Below are positions 30,924 to 43,905 of a stretch of DNA of 64,000 nt, in pieces. The stretch comes from Cryptomeria japonica. Taxonomy: Eukaryota > Streptophyta > Pinopsida > Cupressales > Cupressaceae. A program made the translations under genes and the position numbers. Position 1 is the stretch's first letter; each line of letters starts with the position of its first letter. Under the pieces are notes generated by a model, which searched no databases, had not been told where the DNA came from, and saw only the letters and a program-made list of their open reading frames with translations. Location of the stretch: contig NC_081413.1 in NCBI RefSeq assembly GCF_030272615.1, positions 100,224,239-100,288,238 on the forward strand, given 5' to 3'.

Positions 30924-33805
30924 ACCATATTATTGTTTAGCCATCTTCTTCTTTCGGGATCAATTTGTGACCATACAAGAATAACCTTAGGAAAGATTGA
31001 TTGGAAGAAGAAGCTTGATGAGAGAACTTAGCAAAAAATTTGGATTTTGATTTAATTTAGATTTGATTGGATGATTGATTAGGTCCTTAGATTAAAAAAA
31101 ATTGATTAACATCACACCCTAGTCCTTGAACAAGGATTTCAGGTGGAGGATATTGATGATGAAAACCACAAATGACGTGACAACCAAGTTGGGTGAAATT
31201 TAGACCTTTAAAATTATGATGAAAAAGTCTTCTTCTACTAAGGATTGACTAATGCTCCTAAGAAAAATAAAGACTTGGGATTGAGGTCTTGATAGACCCA
31301 AGGATGAGGCAAAGGTATTTGGGGGAGATTCTTTCCCAAGCACAAAAGCCAAATGATTAATTGATTTAAGATGTCTAAATAAAACTTCACAAGGTACAAA
31401 CTTTAGAGTGTGGTTGATTTGATTTGGATGATTGATTGAAGGATTGGATGATTGATTAAAGATTGATTTGATTGAGGTTTGATTATTGGATTAATTGACG
31501 TGCTAATTCCTTAGAAAATTTTAATGATGAAAGATTAAAGAAGAGATAATGATGAATAGAAGAAAGGGGTGACTAGATTATTCTTAACAAGAGAACAACT
31601 CAATAAGTGATAGGTTCAGACAAAAAATTGTACGAAAGGATGTGACCGCCTTGATTTTGATGATAGTTTGTATTAAAAGACAAGCCTGATCCATGGTGTA
31701 GGGCGCAAACTCTTACTTCATCACTAGCATCAAACTCATTGTTATGACCATGTGCATAATTGTGGTAATGGTGCAAAAAGGTCCTATGTTTGAGAAAGAG
31801 TTTGTGATTGGTATACCAAAAATTTTGACGTCTAATGAGTTGTGCTTGGGTGAGTTTCTTCTTCTTGATTAGACAGTGGATAGACTTCTCGGGATGCTTC
31901 TAAAAATTAGGTTTATGGAACATGAGTTGTAAATTAGGAAGATTAGATTTGGACTTTGTTTATGCAAGTGCGAAATTTGGGATTTGGAAAGTTTCTCAAA
32001 TGTGGAGGATGAGGAAGTTGTTTATCAATCTACTCTTGGCAAGAAAACATCAAGCTTAGTAAACACATTGGCCAATTGTACCACTTAATAATGAGTGTGC
32101 AAGTGATGGGGGGCTAGATTAGCCCAAATTTATTTTACAGGTATAGCACAAATGAAGACACTTGAAGACAACACAACTTAGGCTGGAAAGTGGAAACCAC
32201 TTGATAGGCCCCTCACATGAGCAATACCTCACTCGGGTGGACAAATAGAGATTCTGGTAGCACTGGATCTACTCCACGACACTCACTTCTCGAGCATACT
32301 AGATTCTCTTACCCCAAATATCCAAGGATCTATTACATGGTGAATTTATGTCTCATCCTGAGTGGATACATGAAGAGTAACTTCGAGGTACGATCTGCAT
32401 CCCCTGCACTATCAAATGTAGGATTTTAGCTACTAAAACTGGTGTCTAGTGTAATTTCTAAGGGATCACCAATCCAATGATGGATTCTCGAAGCAAGCCA
32501 CTTAAGGCTCTAACTAATCTTATCGGTGCAGGGAGGGCCCCCACATACGTTGAATTCACTCAGCACTCCAACCGCCTGACCAACATATTTATATAGCGGC
32601 TTGGAAAACCCGCTTGAGATTGCATCGGGAGAGTTGATATCCCCGATGTGTCCCAATTTGAGATACTCTTGTGGGGTGATGAAATCCCCAATCAAGAAAT
32701 ACCCCTCAACTACTAAAATGAAAAAGAGGGCGTTGTTGATCACTCATTCTCTTACACCCAAGATCTATGAAGGTGAGAGGAGAGAACATTAGAATGCAAT
32801 GATGGGTCCAACCAACACTAAATGTGCAAGTGCACAAGACACATAAGACACTTGTTCATTTTAGTCCCACATATATGATTTTCTAACTAGAAATGCAACA
32901 AAACAATCTACTTTAGTGGGAAAAATATATCTTGGACAAACATTCTGCAACAAAAACAGTTAATAGTCTTAGGATAATGGTTTGGACAAACTAAATGGAC
33001 CTGCAAAACCCAAAATTAAATTAGTAACACAAAATCCTAAGTATACAGCGCAGGCACTAATCCACAATCATAGGCGTTACAATGCCTGCACAGACATTGA
33101 AGCATCTACACAAACGTTGATGCAGCTACACCTAGCTACCAGATAGAAAAAAAAAGCAAGAAATGCAGATTTAAATCAAATTCAAATTTTGAGTCTAAAG
33201 TTTACCTTCAGCGCAGGTGTTGATGCTTAGCATAGATGTTGATGCATATGCGTAAGTGTCAAAGTACATAATTAAATGTCTAACAAAGTTAGTTAAAAAC
33301 TTGAAATTCAAATTTTAAAATTTGAAATTTGGGCGGGAGGTTTGGCTCAGTGTAGACGTTGAATTAGAGCGTAGATGTTGAGGCATCTAGGGAGGTGTTG
33401 ATCTCCCTGATACCCAAAAAATTAATCTAAGCTGCTTAAAATTTGTTGAAAAACAGAGATAAAAAAAACTACCCTAGCTTTGTTTTCTATTCTTTTATCC
33501 TTTTTCTAAATGTTTTTGTGATTTTTACAATTAGAAACAAAAAAAAAGACTAAAATTATAGCTCTAAATCAAAGTGTCTAAAGACACTGCGGAAATGTCA
33601 AATGCCAACGCATACATTGAATTAGCTAAAACTTGCAAAAAGGAGGGTCAATTTTTCAAATTCAAAACAAAAACGTTGATTGCTAGCGGAGATGTCGAAA
33701 CAGCCAGGCGGAAACGCTGAAGGGAAGGCGGAAACGTTGAAGCGTCAACCTTCATGCTTAAATCACAAAAAAGTTAAATTTTAGGGACGTGGGTCCCACC
33801 AAGCA
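30924..33805 (-). other. Long gypsy leader between LTR and gag
   Basis: About 2.9 kb with no recognised domain. Part is simple in sequence (GATT and TTGATT repeats near 31030-31520, on the + strand). Between 33090 and 33740 there are a dozen or so degenerate copies of a 13- to 16-base motif (see findings). A candidate primer site TGGTGGGACCCACG (minus strand, 33801-33788) sits beside the proposed LTR end, but its tRNA is not identified. A long leader, sometimes with an extra ORF, is known for Tat/Ogre elements. Confidence 0.5.
32510..32743 (-). CDS. Short unidentified ORF in the gypsy leader
   Basis: 77 codons, MINNALFFILVVEGYFLIG to a stop after CTDKIS. The local base composition is more GC-rich than the leader around it, and amino-acid use (GDFITPQEYLKLGHIGDINS) looks protein-like rather than random. 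Ogre-type elements carry an extra ORF ahead of gag; this could be a relic of such an ORF, but I see no motif that proves it. It could equally be chance. Confidence 0.25.
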   Translation of the reverse strand: MINNALFFILVVEGYFLIGDFITPQEYLKLGHIGDINSPDAISSGFSKPLYKYVGQAVGVLSEFNVCGGPPCTDKIS

Positions 33806-35126
33806 TGCCAAAATGAACCAAGGGAAAATCTTTGCAAGGTTAGGAAGTTAGTTCAAATCCAAATAAACATAAAACATTAAAATAAAAGACATGAAAACAA
33901 CCTTTTATACCTTTGCAAAAGAGCTCTCTTGTTCCTCCGATTAGACCTTTGATGAAGCCAAGAATTCGCCCCTTCCTAGCTTGTTTGGATTGGTCCTAAT
34001 TGGAAATGTGGGTTTCTCCCCAAATTGCACAAAAAATGATAATGGAGATGGATGGAGGATGAATGCTCAAGTGAAGGATGTGGATGTCATGGATGCTAAA
34101 TGATAATTTGCCTATAGTGGAGGTTCTTGGAGTATGATTTCTAAAGCTAAAAGGCCAGCATGAGATTGCACAAATTGGAGATGGAAAAATGAAGGGGAGG
34201 AGACCCCAGTTTATATATTTGAAGGCAGATGAATGGATGGTCAAGATTAAAGATGGATCAAGGGTGGAGATTGAAGGAGATGGAGCACATGGATTGAGGA
34301 AACAATGACATGACCAGGTGTGGAGATCAAGAGATTTGCCAGAAAGGCATTTCTTGTCTCCACACTCCATAATGCATATGGGGAAGAGATCCCCAAGTAC
34401 ATTGGGAGAATAAAAAGGATTTAAAAAATCCTTGGGAGATGGACAAGAGAATTAAAAATTCTCAAATAATGAGGTACATGGGGAAAGGAAATGAGAAAAG
34501 GAATTTGAAATTCCTTGGGAAGATGAGAGACATAGGAGAATGTGAGATTTTGAATTTCTTGAAATGACCCAATTAGGTGCATTTAAGGTTGGAAGGTGAG
34601 GAGGGGACAATGGATTTAGCCATTTATGGCTATTGGTTGACTTGGTGGCTAATCATAGGGATTAGCCACTAGCAAATGATTAGGGGAGATGATTAGGTGG
34701 GATAATGAGAGATTAGAAGACAAGTGGGATTTGTAGGAAGATTTGAAAAGTGGATAGAGAATGAGTGGAGGAATTAAAAATTGAAGAATAATGTTAAGTA
34801 TGATTATGAGGGATTCTAGAAGAATTAATTAGGCTAATGAAGGATTAGAGGAATTGATTTGTAGGAATCACATGACTAAGTTAATTAATTGTCATTAATT
34901 AACTAAGAGGGGATTTTGGAAGAATTAATTAATTTTGATGACTTTAGAAGAATGAAAGATAATAAATTTATATAATAAATCAATTATTGGACTAAAGTGA
35001 CAGGATTAATTAAATTAAATTTAATTAATCCTGAGAAGAGTAAAGGGTAATATAATTAAATTGATTAATTATGTAGAAAGGATAAAATTAATTAAATATT
35101 TAATTTAATTAATTTTGGACATCAAC
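33806..35126 (-). repeat. 5' LTR of the host gypsy element (inner edge uncertain)
   Basis: In element orientation it starts TGTTGATGTCC at 35126, followed by an ATTAATTAAAT-rich block, as in the solo LTR at 51580. Both LTRs share imperfect palindromes of the AAGGAATTT...AATTCCTT kind and a TATA box followed by GGGGTCTCC or GGGAGTCTCG. The inner edge (TTTTGGCA at 33806) is a proposal based on a nearby primer-site candidate; it could lie some tens to hundreds of bases away. The matching 3' LTR is outside the window. Confidence 0.6.
34211..34217 (-). promoter_or_regulatory. TATA box of the gypsy LTR
   Basis: Minus strand AAATATATAAACTGGGGTC. The equivalent position of the solo LTR (52286) reads CTATAAATGGGAGTC. 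Transcription of the element would start about 30 bases further. Confidence 0.55.
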
Positions 35127-35377
35127 AAAACTCATCACTCGTGAGTATGAATGGTCCATTTAGCACTCATTTCATCTATGTGATACTTATAGGGTTGAGG
35201 CATCGAGATTACCTAGGAGTTCACTCATCTCAACAATACTTTAACTCAAACATGTTTAACCATCAAATTTATTTGAAGATCAAGTCCAATTAGCTTGCTA
35301 CCCCTTTTCCAAAACTTTTAGTAAGTGTTACACATTATTAAAAAAATTTATCAAGGTCCTTTAGTTAATCCATTTAT
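35127..35377. other. Spacer between gypsy LTR and LINE
   Basis: No coding signal. It contains a segment (about 35143-35191, GAGTATGAATGG ... CATTTCATCTATGTGATAC) that recurs in diverged form at about 43069-43117. The first five bases after the LTR, AAACT, would be the gypsy target duplication if its partner is found left of the window. Confidence 0.5.
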
Positions 35378-38310
35378 GTGAGTGAGAGCTCCAAACTTAA
35401 GAAGGTGAATGGATGTCTATCAAGGAGTCAAGATCCTTCGATTCTAGTCATTTCTCCTGAATTGATTATGGAGGATGTCACTTATTGGAGCAAACATGCT
35501 CTGATCTATAAATTTATTGGGATTTGTATCTCTATCGGTGTTGGAAGCTTGGATTTTTTGTTCTTGACAGGTTGAGGGGGATATTGAGAGTATGTTGGCT
35601 ACGAACAACTATTTCATAATTGTTTTTTCCTACATGTTTGATTGGAATCATGTTTTTGAGGGTGGTCCCTACTTTTACAATCATGTGGGATTGTTCAATA
35701 AACCCTGACATACGGGTTTCAATTCGACAAAAGAATTGCCCTCAAGGGTTCCTATCCGGGTTTACTTATTGCAACTTTTTTTGAAGTTTTGGAGGAAGGA
35801 TATTTTGTAATAGATTGTTGCTTTACTCAGAAAGTCGACTATAATAGCTCAACATACCCTTGAGGAGAAGGTAATTTTTTTTGCTCATATTTGTGTTGAG
35901 ATTGATTTGAATAATCCATTACCATATTCTTTGGAGATCTGTTTAGGCTCTTCTTCATGGGTTCAACCAATAGATTATGAATCTCTTCATTTTCGATGTC
36001 AGATTTGTCATATGGACACCTTCAACGTCAATGTCCTAGGGTTAATAATGGGGCTGGTGGTTCTCCTTACTCATCTTCGAAGGAGGATAATGGGGACAAA
36101 GGGAAAGCCCCTATGAAATATGGTGGCCCTAATAAGGACGGTTTTACACCTGCTAAGCCTTGTGCTAAGGGAAGGGGACAAAAGAGGTCTTATAGGGATA
36201 GTCAAAATGATGTGGGCTTCAACAGGTTTGAGATGTTGGACTCTTTAGCCCTGGAGGAAGGGATTATAGTGGATGTTTATTTTGGGGCTATTGGTATGGG
36301 TATGAAGGTTGTGTAGGTGTAGGGGAAATATATTATGGGTCTAGTTGATGTTCAACAACAAGGAGGTGTCTCCTAATGGCCCTGATTCAGGAGATCCAAG
36401 TGACCTTATAGATTTACAAGATGATATTGTCTTGGAAAATTTGGCTAAGGAGGTGTTGGCATCTAGTAAAGGGACGGGGTCTTCTCCTACTTTGGTTTTT
36501 CTACAAAATCCCCTTAATAAGGATTATTTTGATATGTCTTCAAAAGTTGGCTACAAAAAGGACTAGGAGAAGATTAAGTCAGTTAGGGAACTATTGGTGC
36601 AACTGGGTTTATCAAGCCCATGGAGGCTTATTTCCCTCATCTCTTTCAATATTATTCTCTCTTGTAATGTTATGGGGTTGAATAGAATCCCTCAAAAAAA
36701 GGCTATTCATGATTTGGTTGCAGTTTATTTTCCGAATATCTTATGCATTCACGAGACTAAGTTTTTTGTTGACTCCATGCTTCAATGTGCTTCTAGTATC
36801 TGGCAATTGGGTCAATGTCAATGCATTGGTTCTATGGGTTATTCTAGGGGTTTAGATCTCTTTGGGGACCCAAGAAATATTGTTCTACTTTGGTGGATGT
36901 CTAGCCACTCTACTCTTTTGATGGTTGCCTCTAGTTTGGAATCTGGAGAGATTATTTTGGTTAGTAATGTCTATGCCCTGATTGACTTCCAAATTTGCAA
37001 AATCTTTCTTTGGTATCGTATAAGGTATGTTAGATAGTATGTTCCTTTCCTTCCTTGGGTTTTATTTGGTGACTTCAATTTTGTGTTAAGTTTGGAGGAG
37101 AAAAGGGGAGGGTTGGCTTGATCGAGTCCCTCCTTTGATCTTTTTCATGAGAATGTGGACTTCCTGAACTAAATTGATATTAAACCATCTAATGGTATCT
37201 TAACTTGGAATAATCGATGGTGTGGAGCCGAAGCTATATCTAAACAGTTGGATAGGTTTCTTGTTTCCTAATTTTGGGTTGGTGGTAGCTTGAGTACTTC
37301 TTCTGAAATCCTTAATTGGAGGAGCTTTGATCATTGTCCAATCAAATTCTCAATTGTCCTTGTTTCAGTTCCTAAAAAATCCTCCTTTCATGTTCCACCT
37401 TATGTGGCTTCATGACTCTTCTCTTCATGACTGAATGGCTCAGTGGTGGAGAGATGGTGGCCATGCCTATGGTACTACTATGTATTCCTTTGTTAAGAAA
37501 TTGCAATTTGTTAAATTTCAGCTCAAGAGATGGAATAGGTTGTGCTATGGTAATCTTCATGCTATGAACAGGAATGCTTAAGCTCATCTGGATGTTATCA
37601 CTCACCAAATTTGGGATCATGACTTTTGTGTGGATTTGGGTAGGGTGGAGTATCAAGCTATAAAGGATTTGGAGGAGTGAGAACTTGGCGAGGAGATCTT
37701 TTGGAAGCAAAAATCCTGAATTGTTTGGCTTCAGGAAAGTGACAGGAATATAGCCTTTTTTCATAATTCGGTGCAAGCTTGTCGGAATAAGGGTTATATC
37801 TCCTCTTTGGTGAATCCAAATGGTGTTTAGTTGACATCTCTTCAAGCTCTATCTCATGAGGCTTCTCAGTACTATTATATTCTCTTTTCTGAAGACTCAC
37901 CTTCCATTATGGATGAGGAGAATATGATCCTTTCTTGTATCCCCTCTTTAGTCACCAATGTGATAAATCGGTCCCTCGTGTGTCTAATATCTTTGTCTGA
38001 GTTGGAAGAGGTTTTTTTGGGGATGTGTAAGGGAAAGGCCCCTAGTCCAAATGGATTTCCCATTGAATTTTTTCAAGAATTTTGGGATATTGTTAATTTG
38101 GATTTGTTGGAAGTGGTCCGAGAATCTTATGGTAGCAAAAAAATGCTTCGGGCCTTGAATTTGACTTTCCTTGTTCTTATTCCTAAAAGGGAAGGTGTTA
38201 ATCGGCTAGATTGTTTTAGGCCCATTGCCCTATGTAATGTTGTCTACAAAATTATTACTAAATTGATTGCAGAGAGGCTCAAAATTTGGCTCTTGAATAT
38301 GATTCCACCC
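35378..38310 (+). pseudogene. Decayed L1-type LINE (ORF1, endonuclease, start of RT)
   Basis: ORF1 remains: a DUF4283-like domain (EDVTYWSKHALIYKFIG, then DWNHVFEGGPYFYNHVGLF near 35670) and a zinc knuckle CQICHMD with its second half GHLQRQCP one frame away (near 36000-36030), showing a shift. ORF2 remains: an endonuclease around 36640-37380 (MGLNRIPQKKAIHDLV, ILCIHETK, FGDFNF, SFDHCPI), then RT at about 37980-38310 (GKAPSPNGFPIEFFQ, LIPKREGVNRLDCFRPIAL, KIITKLIAERLK). It ends abruptly inside RT before the FADD catalytic box. Many stops and shifts throughout. Loss of the 3' half is unusual for a LINE, which normally loses its 5' end, so a later deletion or insertion is implied. Confidence 0.85.
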
Positions 38311-38739
38311 TACCGTCGACTCTGCTTGCCCCAATTCTCTATTCTCCCCAATTTTCCACCTGATAAATGGCATCAATAGCCAAACTCCCTCTTCCTCCAT
38401 TACCTCCTCATCTTTGAGATCAAATCCAATGCATAAAACATCCCTTGTGAGCACAAGTTGGATACCATTAAGCCAATCCTCCCACATGCACACCTTCATC
38501 ACCTATTCAAACTCCTTTTTTCATCTTACCTCCAAACCCCATGACACAACCATGGACACGATGTCCACATTCATGCGATATTTGTGTTGCATCTACACGA
38601 AAACCTTCCCCAAAAACATCACCAAAGCCTTGTCCTTGTGTTTAAAAATAATTGCAAGGCTTTTCTTATTCTACATATTCCTCCTTCAATAATGCCATGA
38701 CAATCAAATATATTATAATATCATATTACGTAAATATGA

Positions 38740-38744
<5 letters not shown>
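38311..38744. other. Unassigned segment after the LINE break
   Basis: C-rich on the + strand in its first 250 bases and coding-like on the minus strand (38230-38502 is open), but with no domain I recognise. The boundary with the LINE RT is at about 38310. Confidence 0.4.

Positions 38745-38825
<81 letters not shown>
38745..38825. repeat. (TA)n microsatellite
   Basis: 81 bases of uninterrupted TA dinucleotides, about 40 units. Confidence 0.98.
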
Positions 38826-38829
<4 letters not shown>

Positions 38830-41800
38830 AGCTCTTAATATAGTTGAAAATAATTCTTTGTTTATACAAATAACTTTCCCTTAACCAAGCATAATTGTCT
38901 CTTCTCCAACAAAACTTTAATTACACTATAGTAAAACTAACATACCTATATTTTAAAAAATATAAGTAAGATACGTCGCTCGAGATATCAAATTATGAAA
39001 ATATTTAATATTCATAAATAATAATAAATAGTTTGTTAGTAATGAGTTTAAAGTGAAATGGTTGAATGGATCATTCAAAGTATTTGAAAGAAATTCTAGA
39101 ATGTAATGGATAACACAGATGAACAAAATGCATACATCACTGATTGTACATTTTGATAATTATAGTCTTAGTTAACTATTTATGTAGTAATAATAACTCT
39201 CAGACAACATCTATGAAATAGTTTTTTAAAACTTGTGAAGTAAAATTTTAAATCTTTTTTGAATTAGTTAACCATTTATACACTAACAACAACTCTCCAT
39301 TTTTAGTTTCATCAAGAAGAGCTCGAACTTTAATTGACACATTGGACTTCATGACATGCAATTTAAGGATTTTTATAGTGTGCATGTAACAACCTAAATG
39401 ATGGCATGACCTAACGCACTATGAATATGATTGAATAATTGAACTTAAAAGTAGTGAGCAACAATTCCTCAAGTGGCCCCATATGATAACTAATTTGCAA
39501 TTTTTCCTTAAGGAATCTAATGAACTTCATAGTGAGTTGATTAGATAGGTTGTTCTTTATGATGGTCATCGTTGGCGTAATAGTGATATTCCAGATACAT
39601 CCAACAAGGTAGAGATCTCAAAGCTCATGGTATAGAGCAATTGATCTGTCAGAAAAATCTATAGTCTCAATATGTAGATTATTGAATTTTACATCTAAGT
39701 TTATTTTCACCGTGGATCCATAGAGAAAGTTAAAGTATAGAGCATAATTATTAAATTTTCTTTGACTGGTTCTTGGTCCATTTTTTAAAATTGAGTTGAC
39801 CATCTTTTCTCTCAGCCAATAGTGAATACTAGGTTATTCTATACAAAGGATGACAATGATTAAAATTTTCTTGTGATACTTTGACAACCAAGTGGACACC
39901 CATGTATCTGCATTGTGTGACATCCCGGTGACTTGCATCAAAATTATTATTAGCATTTACATTAATAATAAATAGGAAAATAATTTTTTATTGACTAATT
40001 AGGATTACATATATATGATTCTAAAGTTTAAGCAATTATATGTTATCAAAATAAATAAAAATATAATAAACCAAAGTCATATATGTAGGATATTTTTCTT
40101 TAAAATTAATTTTATTAGATAAATTTATAGAATTTTGTTTGATATAAATTGAATGTATAAAGTTAAATAGGAAATAAAATAGAATCAAATTCTACCATAA
40201 AAAAAATGACTTTATATAAAATAGATCTCCCTTGACTTTCTCCAATTTTCTCTTATCCAGACACGGATCTCCACTCTATGCCTAGAACACACCCAATGAT
40301 TCTAATTTTTTGAAAATTAAAATATCCTTATCTGCAATCTCCTCCAAATTATTTCCAATCATTTTGTCTATGTTTCTACATCTTTAGTGTTTTAAACTGG
40401 TTCAATTTCCTTCTTCTTCAGTCCTCTTGTCATCATACACATAAAACTTTATGGTTTGGACAAGGGATGTAGGCACTATAGGTAAGAAGCCCCACCATTT
40501 TTCTAAGGTTCTCTCAAAGGTAAAGGATGCTCTATTGTTAACACAGTGGAGATGAACCCATGGGGTTTGAACCTATGTTGTAGGCACTATATGCAAGAAG
40601 CCCTACCATTTCACCAAGGGTCATCCCCCCTCTTTTTAAATTTTTTGATTTTATAGTAATAGATGAGAAACAATTGAAAATGGTAATTAAATATTTTAAT
40701 TAAATGGCATGACATACAATCGAATATTTGAAGAAATAAATAGAAGAGAGCACAGTACAAACTATTTTCACTACTTAATTAGTTAAACATATGTGTGAGT
40801 CATTTAGTTCAAATGATGGTCAAATTCTTTTGACGAGTCAAAATATATTTCTATTTTTTTTTGTATTCGTATATCTTAACTAACCATGCAAAATACTACC
40901 AATGTATTCAGATGACATGGTTGTTATGGCTCTCTATTTTACTTGAAATGTAAGTTTTTAATGATATGTGTTCATTGAAACCTAAATTTTATTCAAATAT
41001 TATTTTTATTGAATGATTATAAAGATATTGTACATTTCTATCCAAATTATGTCTTGTATCCAAATACTTCCAAATTAATCTAAGATTAACTTATAATTCA
41101 ATTATTAGAATTAACCCTTAACCTTCACAACAACCCTAGTTGAATGTTATATCTAATCTTAATTGAACCTTAACTATAACCTTAAATAAATCTTAACCTT
41201 CAGTGAACCTCATATGTAGTCAATGAAATAGGTTTATTTAATTGTAAGGTAAATTAGTATTTTGTATAAAAAAAATTATATATTTAAAATATCTATATTA
41301 AACCAAATGACAATTTTATAAAACACTTATAAAAGCAAGAGAAAAATTCTTGAATAATAGTGGGATTTGGTTTAGCTTCCTTAAAAATGTCCTTGTTTTG
41401 GTTTCTTACTATCATTGGTTTGACAAGCCTTTTTCCCAATATAAAAGGAGGACATTAATAAATTGATGGTTTTATTAAAAACACTAACACCTACCCTGTT
41501 TATAATATATAAACTTTCAAAACACGCTTATTAACATATCCATTGTATCTTTAAATGCAAACACTAATTATGTTGAGAGACATAACCTGCAATGGTAGCA
41601 CTATAGGAGCTTAGTACATCCATGAAAGAAAAACAAAAAGTCATTAGTAGACAAAGCAAACAACATGGGCATGTTTCCATTAAGAATATTGAATTTTATT
41701 TATTTTCTATTTCCACCATATAAAGTAAAAAACATGGACATGCTTCCATTTAAAATATTTAAGTATTAGTATTTCTCCTAGACAATACTATTGCATTTGC

Positions 41801-43122
41801 TAAAATCTTAAGTAGTTATTAATAAATTGGTTGTCCACCAATTACACGGTTTTATTTATTTATTTATTCATTTATTTTAAATAGATTTTATAAAGTTAAC
41901 ATGTGAATGTTTTACTTTGTAATTTAACAAAATGAATTTTCTTTAATGTAATTGGCTAAACTCATTTGAGTGTTATATAGGAGCAAATTTTTAAGGATTA
42001 TATATTGTTTAAGTTTGTTTATTTTAGATTTCTTTGTATTTAAAAAATATATGTCTATTTTATTTTATTTTTCACTTTTTTATATATCAAAATATTCTTA
42101 ATAAAATTAAGAAGTTATGTTATAAATATTTAGATTCAAATTATTAAAATAATAAAATAAAACTTAAATTAAAGCACATCTTTAAATTAACATAGAAGAA
42201 GTAATCTTCTCTATTTTATAGAGATTTGATTTTATACAATTTTAAAAAAATAATTAAACTATTACAATATAAGTATTAAAAAAAAAAAATTAATCCTAAT
42301 CACAATTCTTACCTTATTTATAAATCTAATCCTAAACATAATTATAATGTTTTTAAGATTATAATAATTTAATATTAAAATTTTCATACACTTAGAAATT
42401 AAGGATTAAAAAAACTATTGTAATGCCCATTATCTTTAAGTCAAGAAAAAAAGTTGTTATACTTTATATACACTTAGATAATATTTATATTATAATTTAA
42501 AGTGTGATAGTTATAAAATTTTGTATTATAATTATTTTTATTACTTTTAAATTTTTTTTACAATTTAATATGATATAATACTTATCAATTAATTTATTTT
42601 TTATAATAATATTCCAATACAAATATTTAAAAAAATTACTAATATTTTCAATTAATTTTTTATTTATAATATTTAATATTATTATGAATTATTAAAAGAG
42701 TAATAGTTTTATAATCTAATATTACAATTTTAACTTTATATTTTTATTTTATTTCTAACTTATATTATTTATCATTAATATTTTTTCTTAATTTAATAAC
42801 CGTATTTTGAAAATATGTCTAGTATGAATCAATTTAGGTCCTAACATTTATAATACTCTTAAATCTAGTTAAACCATAACACATTCAGCTTTCAATAATT
42901 TGTTGATCTCAAACTATTATTGGTACTTTCTACTATTGATAAGTAGGAGATATTTTCCACAACAAGTCAAATCATGATATTGCTATTAGGAATCAACTGT
43001 GTAGTTTTTGAGTCAAACTCATTGACTCCTGTTTCATGAGTAGTCATTCACAAGAACCCATCTCTAAAAAGAATGAATGGTACACATAACACTCATTGCA
43101 TCTAGGTGATGCTCATAGAACC
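38826..43122. other. AT-rich intergenic spacer
   Basis: Very AT-rich, above all at 41800-42800, with long A/T runs and no ORF of note. A GC-richer island at 40460-40625 holds two direct copies of GTAGGCACTATA (40469 and 40580, 111 bp apart) around GGGGTTTGAACC, a tRNA-like B-box that hints at SINE ancestry. A segment near 42974-43061 recurs at 53765-53855. Confidence 0.6.
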
Positions 43123-43905
43123 TATTATCTCAAACTATTATTTTATTTGCTTCTAATTTGACATTCCATAAATAATTTATCAATTAATCAACAAATACTA
43201 TTATTACAATCCTCGATAGGCAAGTACTTGCGACTATGTTGCTACTATGCATATGACTTTCAAGAATCTATCATCTCAAACTACTATTTTCTTTGCTTCT
43301 AAATTGATATTCCATAAATAATTTGTCAACTACTCAACAGATACTATTATTGCAATACTAGATAGGCAAGCATTTGCTACTATGTCGATACTATACACAT
43401 GTCTTTCAAGAATATATTATCTCAAACTATTATTCTCTTTGGTTCTAGACTGACATTCAATAAATAGTTTATCAACTAATCAACAAATACCATTATTACA
43501 GTCCTAGGTAGGCAAGTACTTGCAACTATGTTGCTACTATACATATGGCTTTCAATAATCTATTATTTCAAACAATTATTCTCTTTGCTTCTAAATTGAT
43601 ATTCCATACATAATTTATTAACTAATCAACAAATATAATTATTGCAATACCAGACAGGCAAATACTTGCTACTATGCACATGGCTTTAAGATTTTATTAC
43701 CTCGAACTATTTTTTTATATGCTTCTAAATTGATATTTTTAAAATGATTTATCAACTAATCACCAAATACTAGTATTGCAATACTAGAGAGGCGAGTACT
43801 TGCTACTATGTGTACTATACATATGGCTTTTAGGAATCTATTATTTCAAATTATTATTTTTCTATGCTTCTAAATTGACATTCCATTAATAATTTATCAA
43901 TTAAT
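43123..43905. repeat. Tandem array, period near 146 bp
   Basis: Five full units and a partial one. Unit starts (TATTATCTCAAACTATTATT or variants) fall at 43123, 43269, 43415, 43561, 43695 and 43839, giving steps of 146, 146, 146, 134 and 144. Each unit includes CTTCTAAATTGATATTCCATA, AATTTATCAACTAATCAAC, ATTATTGCAATACTAG, GGCAAGTACTTGCTACTATG and ACATATGGCTTTCAA. Units are diverged. The array ends at about 43905 beside GGTACCCCCC. Confidence 0.9.

Larger units (their letters stand above)
10826..35126 (-). mobile_element. Host Ty3/gypsy element (Tat-like), split by nested insertions
   Basis: A single minus-strand gypsy element can be followed from its 5' LTR (about 35.1-33.8 kb) through leader, gag, protease, a G-patch-like segment, RT, RNase H and a second RNase H. 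It is broken by the palindrome at 30047-30498, by copia B at 12489-26373, and by copia A at 10825 and leftward. Removing B plus one GGATC joins the reading frame just before RT; removing the palindrome plus one GATGT joins the gag frame. A second, archaeal-type RNase H after the first is typical of the Tat lineage (established for Ogre/Retand elements). Integrase and the 3' LTR must lie left of the window. Stops and shifts are present throughout. Confidence 0.88.

Noticed and set aside
37372-37900. Minus-strand ORFs of 80-157 codons
   Set aside because: Antisense shadows of the LINE ORF2 region.
38652-38843. ORF with a Tyr-Ile repeat
   Set aside because: Translation of the (TA)n microsatellite.
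43123-43905. CRISPR-like regular repeats
   Set aside because: The units are contiguous, diverged 146-bp tandem copies without short identical repeats and unique spacers, in a plant nuclear context.
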